Source of the DNA: Bacillota bacterium
GTDB lineage: Bacteria > Bacillota > Clostridia > Christensenellales > SZUA-584
Assembly: GCA_023410475.1 (NCBI GenBank)
Contig: JAEYPS010000008.1
Span: 1 to 44,999 of the forward strand
Reading direction: 5' to 3'
DNA: 44,999 nucleotides
In this document: in pieces, positions 22,942 to 30,386 of the stretch
Position numbering within the stretch: position 1 is the first letter of the stretch
Layout of the letters: every line of letters starts with the position of its first letter
Position numbers and translations under genes: made by a program
The notes under the pieces: generated by a model
Seen by the model: the letters and a program-made list of their open reading frames with translations, nothing else
What the model was told of the DNA's origin: nothing
Database searches by the model: none

Positions 22942-22946
22942 TAAAC

Positions 22947-23987
22947 ATGGAAAACTATGAAAAGCCGGTTGCTGAAATGATAGACAGATATATATATTCG
23001 GTCACAAAACGGCTTCAGGAATCGCAGCGGGCGGACATCGATAAAGAGCTTCGCGGGCTCATCGATGACATGCTGCAGGACAGGACGGTAGGAGCGCCTC
23101 CAAGGAAAGAGGATATAGAGGCGGTTTTAAAGGAGCTTGGCAGGCCGTCCGCGCTGGCCGCTAAGTACAGGGGAGTGGAGCAGCATCTTATAGGCCCGGA
23201 ATACTTCGATCTTTATACTATAGTATTAAAGATAGTCATCATCGTAGCGCCCTGCGCTACGGCGTTCGCCCAGATCATAAGATACGCTGCAAATCCGCCT
23301 GTAAACGCGCTTGAATCGATAGGAATGCTGTTCGGCTCGGTCATAGCGGCGGCGATATACGCGTTCGCGCTGGTCACGCTAATCTTCGCGGCGATAGAGC
23401 GTTTCGCGAAAAAGAGCGATATACTCGATGAAGACTGGAATCCTTCCGACCTTCCGCCTGTGCCCGCCGCAAAGGCCGTCATAAGCAGGAGCGAATGCAT
23501 CGTCGGCATAGTGTTCACCGTCTTTGCCATCATAATCTTCAACGTCGCACCATGGCTGTTCGGGGCGAACGATTTTTCCGGCATGACGTTCATACCGGTG
23601 TTCAATCTTGAAGTGCTAATAACAATGCTTCCACTATTAAACGTGATGTTCTGCCTCGGCATACTGAAAGAGACGGCGAGGCTCATCATAGGCAAGTACG
23701 ATTTCAAGCTCGCCATATCGGTCACGGTACTCAACATTCTTTCGCTTATACTGTTCCTGTATGTATTCGTGCCCCCGGCGATATGGAACGCGGACTTCAT
23801 GATGTCGCTGTACAATGTTTACGGATGGGATTGGGCAGCGACGCCCGAGGCGGCAACCGCGTGGGCCATATTCCCCAAAGTGATAATAGGGCTAACGATA
23901 TTCGGGCATATCGTGGACACCATAACGGTGTTTGTACGCTCGTTTATCTACAGCGATACAAGAAAGACTATCGGGAAAACACATTGA
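22947..23987 (+). CDS. HAAS-like membrane protein paired with PadR
   Basis: 346 aa. The N-terminal 75 residues are a soluble helical prefix (ADIDKELRGLIDDMLQDR, KEDIEAVLKELGRPSALAAKYRG) like the HAAS/permease-prefix domain that accompanies PadR regulators. Six or so transmembrane helices follow (for example TIVLKIVIIVAPCATAFAQI, GIVFTVFAIIIFNVAPWLF, VLITMLPLLNVMFCLGIL). The molecular function of such proteins is not known to me. Some are thought to respond to membrane stress. Co-transcribed with padR (5-bp gap). Its stop codon (23985-23987) overlaps the -35 element of the next promoter. Confidence 0.8.
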   Translation: MENYEKPVAEMIDRYIYSVTKRLQESQRADIDKELRGLIDDMLQDRTVGAPPRKEDIEAVLKELGRPSALAAKYRGVEQHLIGPEYFDLYTIVLKIVIIVAPCATAFAQIIRYAANPPVNALESIGMLFGSVIAAAIYAFALVTLIFAAIERFAKKSDILDEDWNPSDLPPVPAAKAVISRSECIVGIVFTVFAIIIFNVAPWLFGANDFSGMTFIPVFNLEVLITMLPLLNVMFCLGILKETARLIIGKYDFKLAISVTVLNILSLILFLYVFVPPAIWNADFMMSLYNVYGWDWAATPEAATAWAIFPKVIIGLTIFGHIVDTITVFVRSFIYSDTRKTIGKTH

Positions 23988-24013
23988 CATTATTAAGCTT
24001 CGTGTGGTAAAAT
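23984..24013 (+). promoter_or_regulatory. Promoter of the ECF S-component operon
   Basis: TTGACA (23984-23989), an 18-bp spacer and TAAAAT (24008-24013) with an extended-10 TGG. The start point would be near 24020, which gives a leader of about 120 nt. Confidence 0.7.
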
Positions 24014-24019
24014 TCTTCA

Positions 24020-24123
24020 AAAGCTGGCAAGAAGCCGGCAAACGAAAAAAACCCGAGGATTTTGAAATCATACCATGAAGGTACAGCTCATTTAACGGGC
24101 GGCTTTCATGGTTTTTTATTTTA
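24020..24123 (+). promoter_or_regulatory. Structured 5' leader with a terminator hairpin before the ECF S-component gene (candidate riboswitch/attenuator)
   Basis: After the promoter, the leader has a hairpin GCTGGC-AAGAA-GCCGGC (about 24024-24040). An A-rich single strand follows, then CCCG (about 24053) that could pair with CGGG (about 24099). The last element is a terminator, ACCATGAAG ... CTTTCATGGT followed by TTTTTTATTTT, ending just ahead of the AAGGAGGTATC ribosome site. A terminator between promoter and gene implies conditional read-through, as in vitamin riboswitches. I could not match it to TPP, FMN, cobalamin, THF or preQ1 consensus motifs by eye. Confidence 0.55.
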
Positions 24124-24139
24124 CTAAGGAGGTATCATT

Positions 24140-24706
24140 ATGAGATCATTTACGGCAAAACGACTGGTATTCACGGGCCTTTGCATTGCTTTGGGCGTCG
24201 TGCTCCCGATTGCGTTTCATTCTATTCCCAACGCGGGAAGCATCTTCTTGCCTATGCACATCCCTGTGCTGCTTTGCGGGCTAGCGTGCGGCTGGCAGTA
24301 CGGCCTTGCGTGCGGCGTTATAACACCGCTGCTATCGAGCCTGTTAACGGGCATGCCGCCTGCGGCATTTCTTCCGGCGATGGTGTGCGAGCTGGCGGTC
24401 TACGGGTTGCTGACGGGGATAATGAGCAAAGTAATAAAGACTAAAAGTATATATGCGGGCTTGTATGTTCAGCTTATTACTGCTATGCTTGCGGGGCGTG
24501 CAGTATACGGGCTGCTTAACGCTCTCATTTTCAGGGCGGGAGAATATACGTTTTCGGTATGGCTGTCGGCGGTATTCGTAACATCGCTTCCGGGTATCGC
24601 GATTCAGCTCGTGCTTATCCCGCTGCTGGTCATAGCTTTAAGAAAGGCAAAGCTCATTGAGTACGGAGAAAAGCGAATTAAGAGATCTGCTGCTGAGGCA
24701 GTTTAA
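24140..24706 (+). CDS. ECF transporter S component (vitamin-type, PF12822-like)
   Basis: 188 aa, six hydrophobic helices. It starts MRSFTAKRLVFTGLCIALGVVLP and has the family stretch FLPMHIPVLLCGLACGWQYGLACGVITPLLSSLL, in which the MHIPVLLCG segment is typical of ECF S components of the ThiW/HmpT/PanT kind. It binds a vitamin or precursor and works with a shared EcfAA'T module encoded elsewhere. The next gene, a kinase, overlaps it by 50 nt, so import and phosphorylation may be linked. Preceded by a candidate riboswitch leader. The substrate is not determined. Confidence 0.87.
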   Translation: MRSFTAKRLVFTGLCIALGVVLPIAFHSIPNAGSIFLPMHIPVLLCGLACGWQYGLACGVITPLLSSLLTGMPPAAFLPAMVCELAVYGLLTGIMSKVIKTKSIYAGLYVQLITAMLAGRAVYGLLNALIFRAGEYTFSVWLSAVFVTSLPGIAIQLVLIPLLVIALRKAKLIEYGEKRIKRSAAEAV

Positions 24707-25739
24707 GCGCTGCCCCGAAGCGCAGGTTTGTGACACGGTAAAGCTGTTATACCAGAGCGAATTTGCGGGCGGGCACCTCATAGAAGACGCAAGCGAAAGC
24801 CTTAAGCGGCTGAACGAGGAATGCGCCTCGCTTGTTTATACCACGCTTGCGGCGGAGGAAGCGTTCGAGGATATCGGGGGCAGCCTTTGCAGAATGAACC
24901 TGCGCTCTCTCACCAGCCTCGGCATTACTGTTGAAACCGCAAACCGCTTTTTCGTCGAGACCGCTGATTCAGCGCGGGGCACCTTAGAGAGTTTTGAGTT
25001 TAAGCTAGACGTGCTGCTTGAGCTGTGCCGTAACGGAGAGCTTCCGCTTAAGCCTGAAATAGCAGAAACCTATATCAGAGAACTCAAGAAAAAAGGTTAT
25101 CCGCCCGTATCACACAGTGAGGAATACCGTGAAGCGTACGCTCCCGCGTACCGCGTAGTGAAAGCCGCATACCGCGATTACATAGAAGTATTTGGCAGTA
25201 TAGACTCCCTTTTGGAGCAAGGGGGTATTGTAATCGTCGCTATAGACGGCAGCTGCGCCTCGGGAAAGAGCGCGCTCGCATCTCTAATCGGAGGCGTTTA
25301 TGACTGTAATATCTTTCACATGGACGATTTCTTTCTGAGGCCGGAGCAAAAAACGCAGCAGCGTTTAAAAGAAACGGGCGGGAATGTCGACTACGAGCGT
25401 TTTGCCGCGGAGATAATCAAAGGAATCACCACCGGCAGTGAGTTTTCTTACAGAAAGTATGACTGCAAGGCCCAGAAGCTAGGAGAGCCGATACCTGTCA
25501 AACCCAAACGGTTAAACGTAATAGAAGGCTCTTACAGCATGCACCCTTCACTTATCGGCTTTTACGGCCTGAAGGTTTTCCTTGGCATAAGCGCCGCCGC
25601 GCAGAGCGAGCGCATACTAAAGCGAAACGGCCCCGATATGCATAAAAGATTCATCAGGGAGTGGATACCCATGGAGAACAGCTACTTTGAGCAAATGAGT
25701 ATCAAGGAGCAGGCCAACATCGTTATTCAAAGAGGCTGA
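24657..25739 (+). CDS. Uridine-kinase-like P-loop kinase with an extra N-terminal domain
   Basis: 360 aa. Residues 1-185 form an unassigned helical domain (for example LLYQSEFAGGHLIEDASESLKRL). Residues 190-360 are a uridine kinase/phosphoribulokinase-type P-loop kinase: Walker A IDGSCASGKSALASL (near 197-211), the lid-side FHMDDFFLRPEQK, NVDYERFAAEII and the second acidic segment RLNVIEGSYSMHPSL. The likely start is TTG 24657, inside the S-component gene, and the overlap suggests translational coupling. Because of that coupling I infer that it phosphorylates the imported vitamin or a nucleoside-like substrate to trap it. A general uridine kinase is less likely given the N-terminal domain. 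Confidence 0.8.
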   Translation: MSTEKSELRDLLLRQFKRCPEAQVCDTVKLLYQSEFAGGHLIEDASESLKRLNEECASLVYTTLAAEEAFEDIGGSLCRMNLRSLTSLGITVETANRFFVETADSARGTLESFEFKLDVLLELCRNGELPLKPEIAETYIRELKKKGYPPVSHSEEYREAYAPAYRVVKAAYRDYIEVFGSIDSLLEQGGIVIVAIDGSCASGKSALASLIGGVYDCNIFHMDDFFLRPEQKTQQRLKETGGNVDYERFAAEIIKGITTGSEFSYRKYDCKAQKLGEPIPVKPKRLNVIEGSYSMHPSLIGFYGLKVFLGISAAAQSERILKRNGPDMHKRFIREWIPMENSYFEQMSIKEQANIVIQRG

Positions 25740-25814
25740 TTCAAAATATCATTTATCATCACACCGCGCAAAGTCTTAAACCGTAACATACAAACCAAAC
25801 AATATTAATACTAT

Positions 25815-25855
25815 AATAAGGGGAATCGGATAAAGTTGCCCCTTATTATTTATTT
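25815..25855 (+). terminator. Terminator after the kinase gene
   Basis: AATAAGGGG and CCCCTTATT form a perfect 9-bp stem with a 15-base loop, followed by ATTTATTTT. Confidence 0.8.
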
Positions 25856-25930
25856 TGTCAAATATTTTGCGGATATATATCGTTTTTTAGTTTATTGTGT
25901 TATTATATGTAAAAACAAGAGGTGATGCGT

Positions 25931-26578
25931 ATGGCTGAATGGTGGGAAGCGTTATCGACGCTGCAGCATATTTTTCTTTTTACGGCAGTGCCTTTTTCCG
26001 TGATACTGCTTATACAGACGGTGCTCACGTTTATCGGGCTCGGCGGAGGCGGCGCGGACGGGCTTGATGCAGACGCCGACGCTGACATCGACGTCGACGC
26101 TGATATCGACGTCGATGCTGACCCCGGCGAAGGCGGCGCAGGAGGACAAGAAGGCGACGAAGGTTTTACGCATGTCGGAGGTTTCAAATTTTTCTCTGTC
26201 AGCGGCATAATCGCGTTCTTCTGCATATTCGGGTGGACGGGTTTCGCGCTCAGCTACTCCGCGCTGGGCACTGTACCGGTGCTGTTTATATCGGCGGCTG
26301 CTGGGCTCGCCGCTATGCTTTTTATCGGGCTCATGTTCTTTGCGGTCAAGCGCATGCAGTCTAGCGGCAACATAAGATATTCAAACGCGGTCGGCAGGAT
26401 GGCGGAGGTTTATATCCCCATCCCCGCGAAAAGGAGCGGCAGAGGCAAGGTGATGGTAGAGATTCAGGAGAGGCTCGTCGAAGCCGAGGCCGTGACCGAC
26501 GAAGAAGAAAAGCTTAAAACGGGCGAAACTGTCAGAGTGACGGGCAGCGCAGGCAGCACCCTGATAGTAAAAAGATAG
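25931..26578 (+). CDS. NfeD-like membrane protein with an Asp-rich loop (flotillin partner)
   Basis: About 215 aa. A transmembrane helix near residues 15-37 is followed by a striking acidic stretch made almost only of Asp alternating with Ala, Ile and Val (about 46-66). Two more helices lie around 88-140 (IIAFFCIFGWTGFALSY and LFISAAAGLAAMLFIGLMFFAV). The C-terminal OB-fold (about 145-215: NAVGRMAEVYIPIPAKRSGRGKVMVEIQ ... GETVRVTGSAGSTLIV) is the NfeD domain. It lies 13 bp before the flotillin gene, the same order as yuaF-floT in Bacillus. ATG 25931 follows AGAGGTGATG. The Asp repeat could bind divalent cations. Confidence 0.85.
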   Translation: MAEWWEALSTLQHIFLFTAVPFSVILLIQTVLTFIGLGGGGADGLDADADADIDVDADIDVDADPGEGGAGGQEGDEGFTHVGGFKFFSVSGIIAFFCIFGWTGFALSYSALGTVPVLFISAAAGLAAMLFIGLMFFAVKRMQSSGNIRYSNAVGRMAEVYIPIPAKRSGRGKVMVEIQERLVEAEAVTDEEEKLKTGETVRVTGSAGSTLIVKR

Positions 26579-26591
26579 AAGGAGACACACT

Positions 26592-28007
26592 ATGGAAGTA
26601 ATACCACTGATAATCGTAATTGTCGTAATCCTGTTCATTACATTTATCGCGGTGCTGACGAGGTACAAGAAGTGCCCTTCAGACCGTATACTTGTCGTGT
26701 ACGGCAAGGTAGGCAGAGGCATGGATGGCGAGTCGAAGAGCGCGAAGTGCATACACGGCGGAGCCGCGTTTATTTGGCCGGTATTCCAGCACTACGAGTT
26801 TATGAGCTTAACGCCTATGTCTATAACGGTAGACCTCAAGAACGCGCTGTCAAAGCAGAATATCCGTATCGACGTACCCTCAAGGTTTACGGTCGGCATA
26901 TCGACGGAACCGGGGATAATGCAGAACGCCGCGGAGCGCCTTTTAGGGCTCAGGCTCAACGAGATAGAGGAGCTCGCGAAGGACATTATATTCGGACAGC
27001 TCCGTCTCGTCGTCGCGACGATGGACATAGAGGAAATTAACACCGACCGCGACCTGTTCCTCGAAGCGGTGTCCAGGAATGTCGAGTCCGAGCTTAAAAA
27101 GATAGGCCTCAGGCTGATAAACGTCAACGTTACCGACATAAACGACGAGTCGGGATATATACAGGCGCTCGGTAAGGAAGCGGCCGCCAAGGCCATAAAC
27201 GACGCTAGAAAGAGCGTCGCCGAGAAGAACAGGGACGGCGCTATCGGCGAAGCCCTCGCTCAGAAGGACGAGCGCATTAACGTAGCGGAAGCAAACTCCC
27301 AGGCCATAGAGGGCGAGAACACCGCAAAGATAACTGTCGCGAATTCCGACGCTATAAGAAGAGAGCGCGAGGCAGAGGCGCTGCGCCGCGCGACCGCCGC
27401 CGAGAAGGTGCAAACCGCGAAAGCCCTAGAAGAAGCATACGCCGCGGAAGAGGCGGCCGAGCTGCAAAGGGCGAGCCGTGAGAAGGCATCGAAAGAGGCG
27501 GACGTCATAGTTAGAGCCGAGATTGATAAGCGCAAGGCCGAGATAGACGCCGAAGCGGAAGCCGAAAAATACCGCCGCATGGCAAAGGGCGAAGCGGACG
27601 CGATCTACCAGAAGATGGAGGCACAGGCGCGGGGCATAAACGAGATACTCGTAAAACAAGCTGAGGGCTTCAAACAGATAATAGGCGCCGCTAACGGCGA
27701 TTCCGACGCCGCTATACGCATGATGATCGCCGACAAGATGGAGGACATAGTCAAAGTACAGGTCGAGGCCATTAAGAACCTTAAGATAGACAAGGTGACC
27801 GTCTGGGACAGCGGCGCGGCAAAGGGCGAGTCCTCAACGGCAAACTTTCTGTCGGGGCTGCTTAAAAGCATACCGCCCATGAAGGAGATGTTCGACATGG
27901 CGGGCATGCAGCTGCCCGAGTTCCTCGGCAAAGACAAGGAAGCCCTTAAAACGCCAAAAGCGCCCGAAGCATCATCCAAAGCAAAACAACAAGACGCTGA
28001 AAAGTAA
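26592..28007 (+). CDS. floT: Flotillin (SPFH/band 7 family)
   Basis: 471 aa. An N-terminal membrane hairpin or helix (VIPLIIVIVVILFITFIAVL) is followed by the SPFH domain (about 30-200: DRILVVYGKVGRG, FIWPVFQHYEFMSLTPMSITVDL, SRFTVGISTEPGIMQNAAERLLG). A long Ala/Glu-rich coiled coil comes next (about 205-350, with repeated AEA and KAE units), then a C-terminal segment. Flotillins form large oligomers that organise membrane microdomains and influence fluidity. The NfeD-like protein encoded upstream is its usual partner. Complete, near the usual flotillin length. A terminator follows. Confidence 0.93.
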   Translation: MEVIPLIIVIVVILFITFIAVLTRYKKCPSDRILVVYGKVGRGMDGESKSAKCIHGGAAFIWPVFQHYEFMSLTPMSITVDLKNALSKQNIRIDVPSRFTVGISTEPGIMQNAAERLLGLRLNEIEELAKDIIFGQLRLVVATMDIEEINTDRDLFLEAVSRNVESELKKIGLRLINVNVTDINDESGYIQALGKEAAAKAINDARKSVAEKNRDGAIGEALAQKDERINVAEANSQAIEGENTAKITVANSDAIRREREAEALRRATAAEKVQTAKALEEAYAAEEAAELQRASREKASKEADVIVRAEIDKRKAEIDAEAEAEKYRRMAKGEADAIYQKMEAQARGINEILVKQAEGFKQIIGAANGDSDAAIRMMIADKMEDIVKVQVEAIKNLKIDKVTVWDSGAAKGESSTANFLSGLLKSIPPMKEMFDMAGMQLPEFLGKDKEALKTPKAPEASSKAKQQDAEK

Positions 28008-28045
28008 ACAGTGAAATAATCCGGCAAAATATCATTGTAAGCACA

Positions 28046-28077
28046 AAAAGCGGAGGTTTACGAGCCTCTGCTTTTTT
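28046..28077 (+). terminator. Terminator after floT
   Basis: AAAAGCGGAGG and CCTCTGCTTTT form an 11-bp stem with one G-U pair, followed by a run of Ts. Confidence 0.85.
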
Positions 28078-28355
28078 ATTGCCTTTATTGCTGACGATCT
28101 TATTGGACATAACCGTATCTGTGTATTACGGTTACTTGTCGCTGCGTTTGTTCAATTTAACATACTCATTTTATTATAATCGCCAAAATCAGACAAAAAA
28201 ATAACCTGCCATGCTGAGATAATTTTGAATTATATGGGCAAAACTCTCATATAGATTACAGCAGCCGGAGGGAAGGGACTGCGAAGAACTTCTTTTAGAT
28301 TTTTGCGCAGAGAAATTAACGGCCTTCTTCAGATGAGCGAGAGAGGGATGCACAT
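28078..28355. other. Intergenic region upstream of the polysaccharide operon
   Basis: AT-rich first half with TATAAT at 28175-28180 (no good -35). A GC-richer second half (CAGCAGCCGGAGGGAAGGGACTG and on) reads like a structured leader, but I could not assign it to a riboswitch class. No small gene with a ribosome site was seen. Confidence 0.3.
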
Positions 28356-30374
28356 ATGAAAAAAGACGGTTATACAAAGATTGTTATCGTAAATACTGTT
28401 CTTATGAGCGTACTTATAGTACTGCTCGCGCTGCTAAGTCTGCAGATTTTTAAAATCACAAGTCTTATTGATAAGCCCGTACAGGCGGCTGGCCCGGCTG
28501 AGCAAAGCTCGCCTTTTGCCGATGTAAGCGCTGAGCCTACTCCGGCCGAGGCTGCTTATAATGTAGCCCCCGCGAAAAGCATGCTCTTTGACGTGAGGCA
28601 GCAGCTATCGAAACGCACAAGGATAGACGATTTTCTCTCCCCGGCGCTGTGGAGCGGCATTGAGCAAAGCTCCGGCGAAGGATGTATTACGATAGCCAGC
28701 GGCGGGAAATATACGAGCGCCTACCGTAAATACGACGGGCTGCTGCCTCTGGGAACATACCTGCACTTGGATATTAAAGCGACCGGGCTTGAGTCGGCAG
28801 ACTGGATGACGCTGTATCTTATGGAGGACTTGAGCTACGCGAACTATTTCGAGTTCGACCTTCTTGAAGCCATGAACGAGGGCGGTAACGATCTGATAAT
28901 CAACAAAAAAGACTTTACTGTCGGCTCCGGCACTCCGAAGTGGGACGAAATCAGCACGGTGAAGATAGCTTTCGGAGCGGCTGACGAAGCGGATTTCTCT
29001 GTAACGCTCAGCGAGATAAGCACATATAAAGCTTCGCCCATGTGCAGCATCTGGTTTGACGACGGCTGGAAGACGACGTTTACGGACGCTTACCCGGTCA
29101 TGAAGGAAAAGGGCTTTAAAGGCATACTTTCAGTGGTCAGCTCTTATGTAGGCTGCCCTTCATACTGCGACGAGTTTGATCTAAGCGATATGTACGCCTA
29201 CGGCTGGGACCTTACAAACCACACGGATGAGCATCAGAATCTTACCGAGATATCCTCGGATGAAGTGAAGGCGGCGATAGCAAATTGCAAAAACTACCTT
29301 GATTCGAGGGGTTTTACGCGCGCTTCCGGCAACGTGGTACCGCCGTACTGCGCGACAAACGAAGAGACAGACGAGCTGATACAAAGCCTTGCGCTCACGT
29401 CCAGAATGCGCTGGTCGGCGTATAACTATCTGCCCGTTACCGACCCTTACCATCTTGGGTTTAAAGAAGTGTTTTCCGACACAAGCGCGGAAACGGTTGA
29501 GCAGTGGATAGAAGAAGCTATCGATAACGATCTTTGGCTGGTACTTCTCTTTCACTCCATAGAATCTCCGGCCGGCGAGTCTACGAGATACAGCAGGGAG
29601 AATTTTGAAAAGATAATAGGCGCTCTTGATGAGCGGCGTTCCGAGATAAAAATCGTGACGCTGTCGGAAGTTCTGGAAGCCGACATAATAGAACCTTTGC
29701 CGCCCGATACAGACGCGCCGGCACTCGGCGAAGATGCGCTAAAACTTGTCTGGGAAGACAAGTTTGAGGGAGAATTCGACACAAAAACGTGGAACATAGT
29801 GGAAGCCGAGCCTTTCAAGAACAACGAGCTGCAGACATACGCGCAAAGCGCCGTCTCGGTGGAGGACGGGATGCTGCAACTGACAAGCGACAAAGACGGT
29901 AAACGCTATATCTCAGGGGCTGTAACCACGCAGAACAAACGTCTGTTCCAATACGGCAGGATAGAGATAAGGGCAAAGCTTGCGTCCGGCAAAGGTATAT
30001 TTCCCGCGTTCTGGATGCTGCCCCAATCGGGAGACTCGTTTCCCGAGATAGACATAATCGAGTACCTTGGCGACAAGCCTAATGTCGTCTGGCATGTGAT
30101 GCACTATAAAAAAGGCGGCAAACACGCAAAGAACTACAAAGCAAAAAAGAACTTTGATCAGGACTTTCATATATTCGCTCTCGAGTGGTCAAAAGACAGC
30201 CTGAAGTGGTTTGTGGACGGCGTGGAGACATACTCGATAAGAAAAAACGTACCAACACAAAAGATGTATCTATACCTTAACACCGCCGTCGGCGGGAACT
30301 GGCCCGGAAGCCCCGACTCCTCCACGCGGTTCCCCCAAACGATGCTTATCGATTACATCAAATACTATAAATAG
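28356..30374 (+). CDS. Membrane-anchored CE4 polysaccharide deacetylase fused to a GH16 glucanase
   Basis: 672 aa. An N-terminal transmembrane anchor (VLMSVLIVLLALLSLQIF) and a Pro/Ala/Glu linker come first. A beta-rich carbohydrate-binding-like region (about 75-225) follows. The CE4/NodB domain (about 228-430) has WFDDGWKTTF (metal Asp near 234-235), NHTDEH (metal His near 289 and 293) and LLFHS (His near 397). The Arg of the usual RxPxG motif appears replaced (NVVPPYC). The GH16 domain (about 455-672) has the catalytic EIDIIE motif near 564-569, preceded by GIFPAFWMLP and followed by FHIFALEWSKDSLKWFVDG. It would deacetylate and cut a glycan at the outer membrane face. The GT2 synthase starts 12 bp downstream, so the two probably make and trim one polysaccharide. 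Confidence 0.9.
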   Translation: MKKDGYTKIVIVNTVLMSVLIVLLALLSLQIFKITSLIDKPVQAAGPAEQSSPFADVSAEPTPAEAAYNVAPAKSMLFDVRQQLSKRTRIDDFLSPALWSGIEQSSGEGCITIASGGKYTSAYRKYDGLLPLGTYLHLDIKATGLESADWMTLYLMEDLSYANYFEFDLLEAMNEGGNDLIINKKDFTVGSGTPKWDEISTVKIAFGAADEADFSVTLSEISTYKASPMCSIWFDDGWKTTFTDAYPVMKEKGFKGILSVVSSYVGCPSYCDEFDLSDMYAYGWDLTNHTDEHQNLTEISSDEVKAAIANCKNYLDSRGFTRASGNVVPPYCATNEETDELIQSLALTSRMRWSAYNYLPVTDPYHLGFKEVFSDTSAETVEQWIEEAIDNDLWLVLLFHSIESPAGESTRYSRENFEKIIGALDERRSEIKIVTLSEVLEADIIEPLPPDTDAPALGEDALKLVWEDKFEGEFDTKTWNIVEAEPFKNNELQTYAQSAVSVEDGMLQLTSDKDGKRYISGAVTTQNKRLFQYGRIEIRAKLASGKGIFPAFWMLPQSGDSFPEIDIIEYLGDKPNVVWHVMHYKKGGKHAKNYKAKKNFDQDFHIFALEWSKDSLKWFVDGVETYSIRKNVPTQKMYLYLNTAVGGNWPGSPDSSTRFPQTMLIDYIKYYK

Positions 30375-30386
30375 GAGCCGCGTGAG

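Noticed and set aside
24020..24123. THF, TPP, cobalamin, FMN or preQ1 riboswitch
   Set aside because: The conserved boxes of these classes could not be found. It is kept only as an unassigned structured leader.
28190..28350. c-di-GMP or other known riboswitch before the CE4-GH16 gene
   Set aside because: GGGCAAAAC resembles part of a GEMM motif, but the partner GACGCAAAGCC block is absent.
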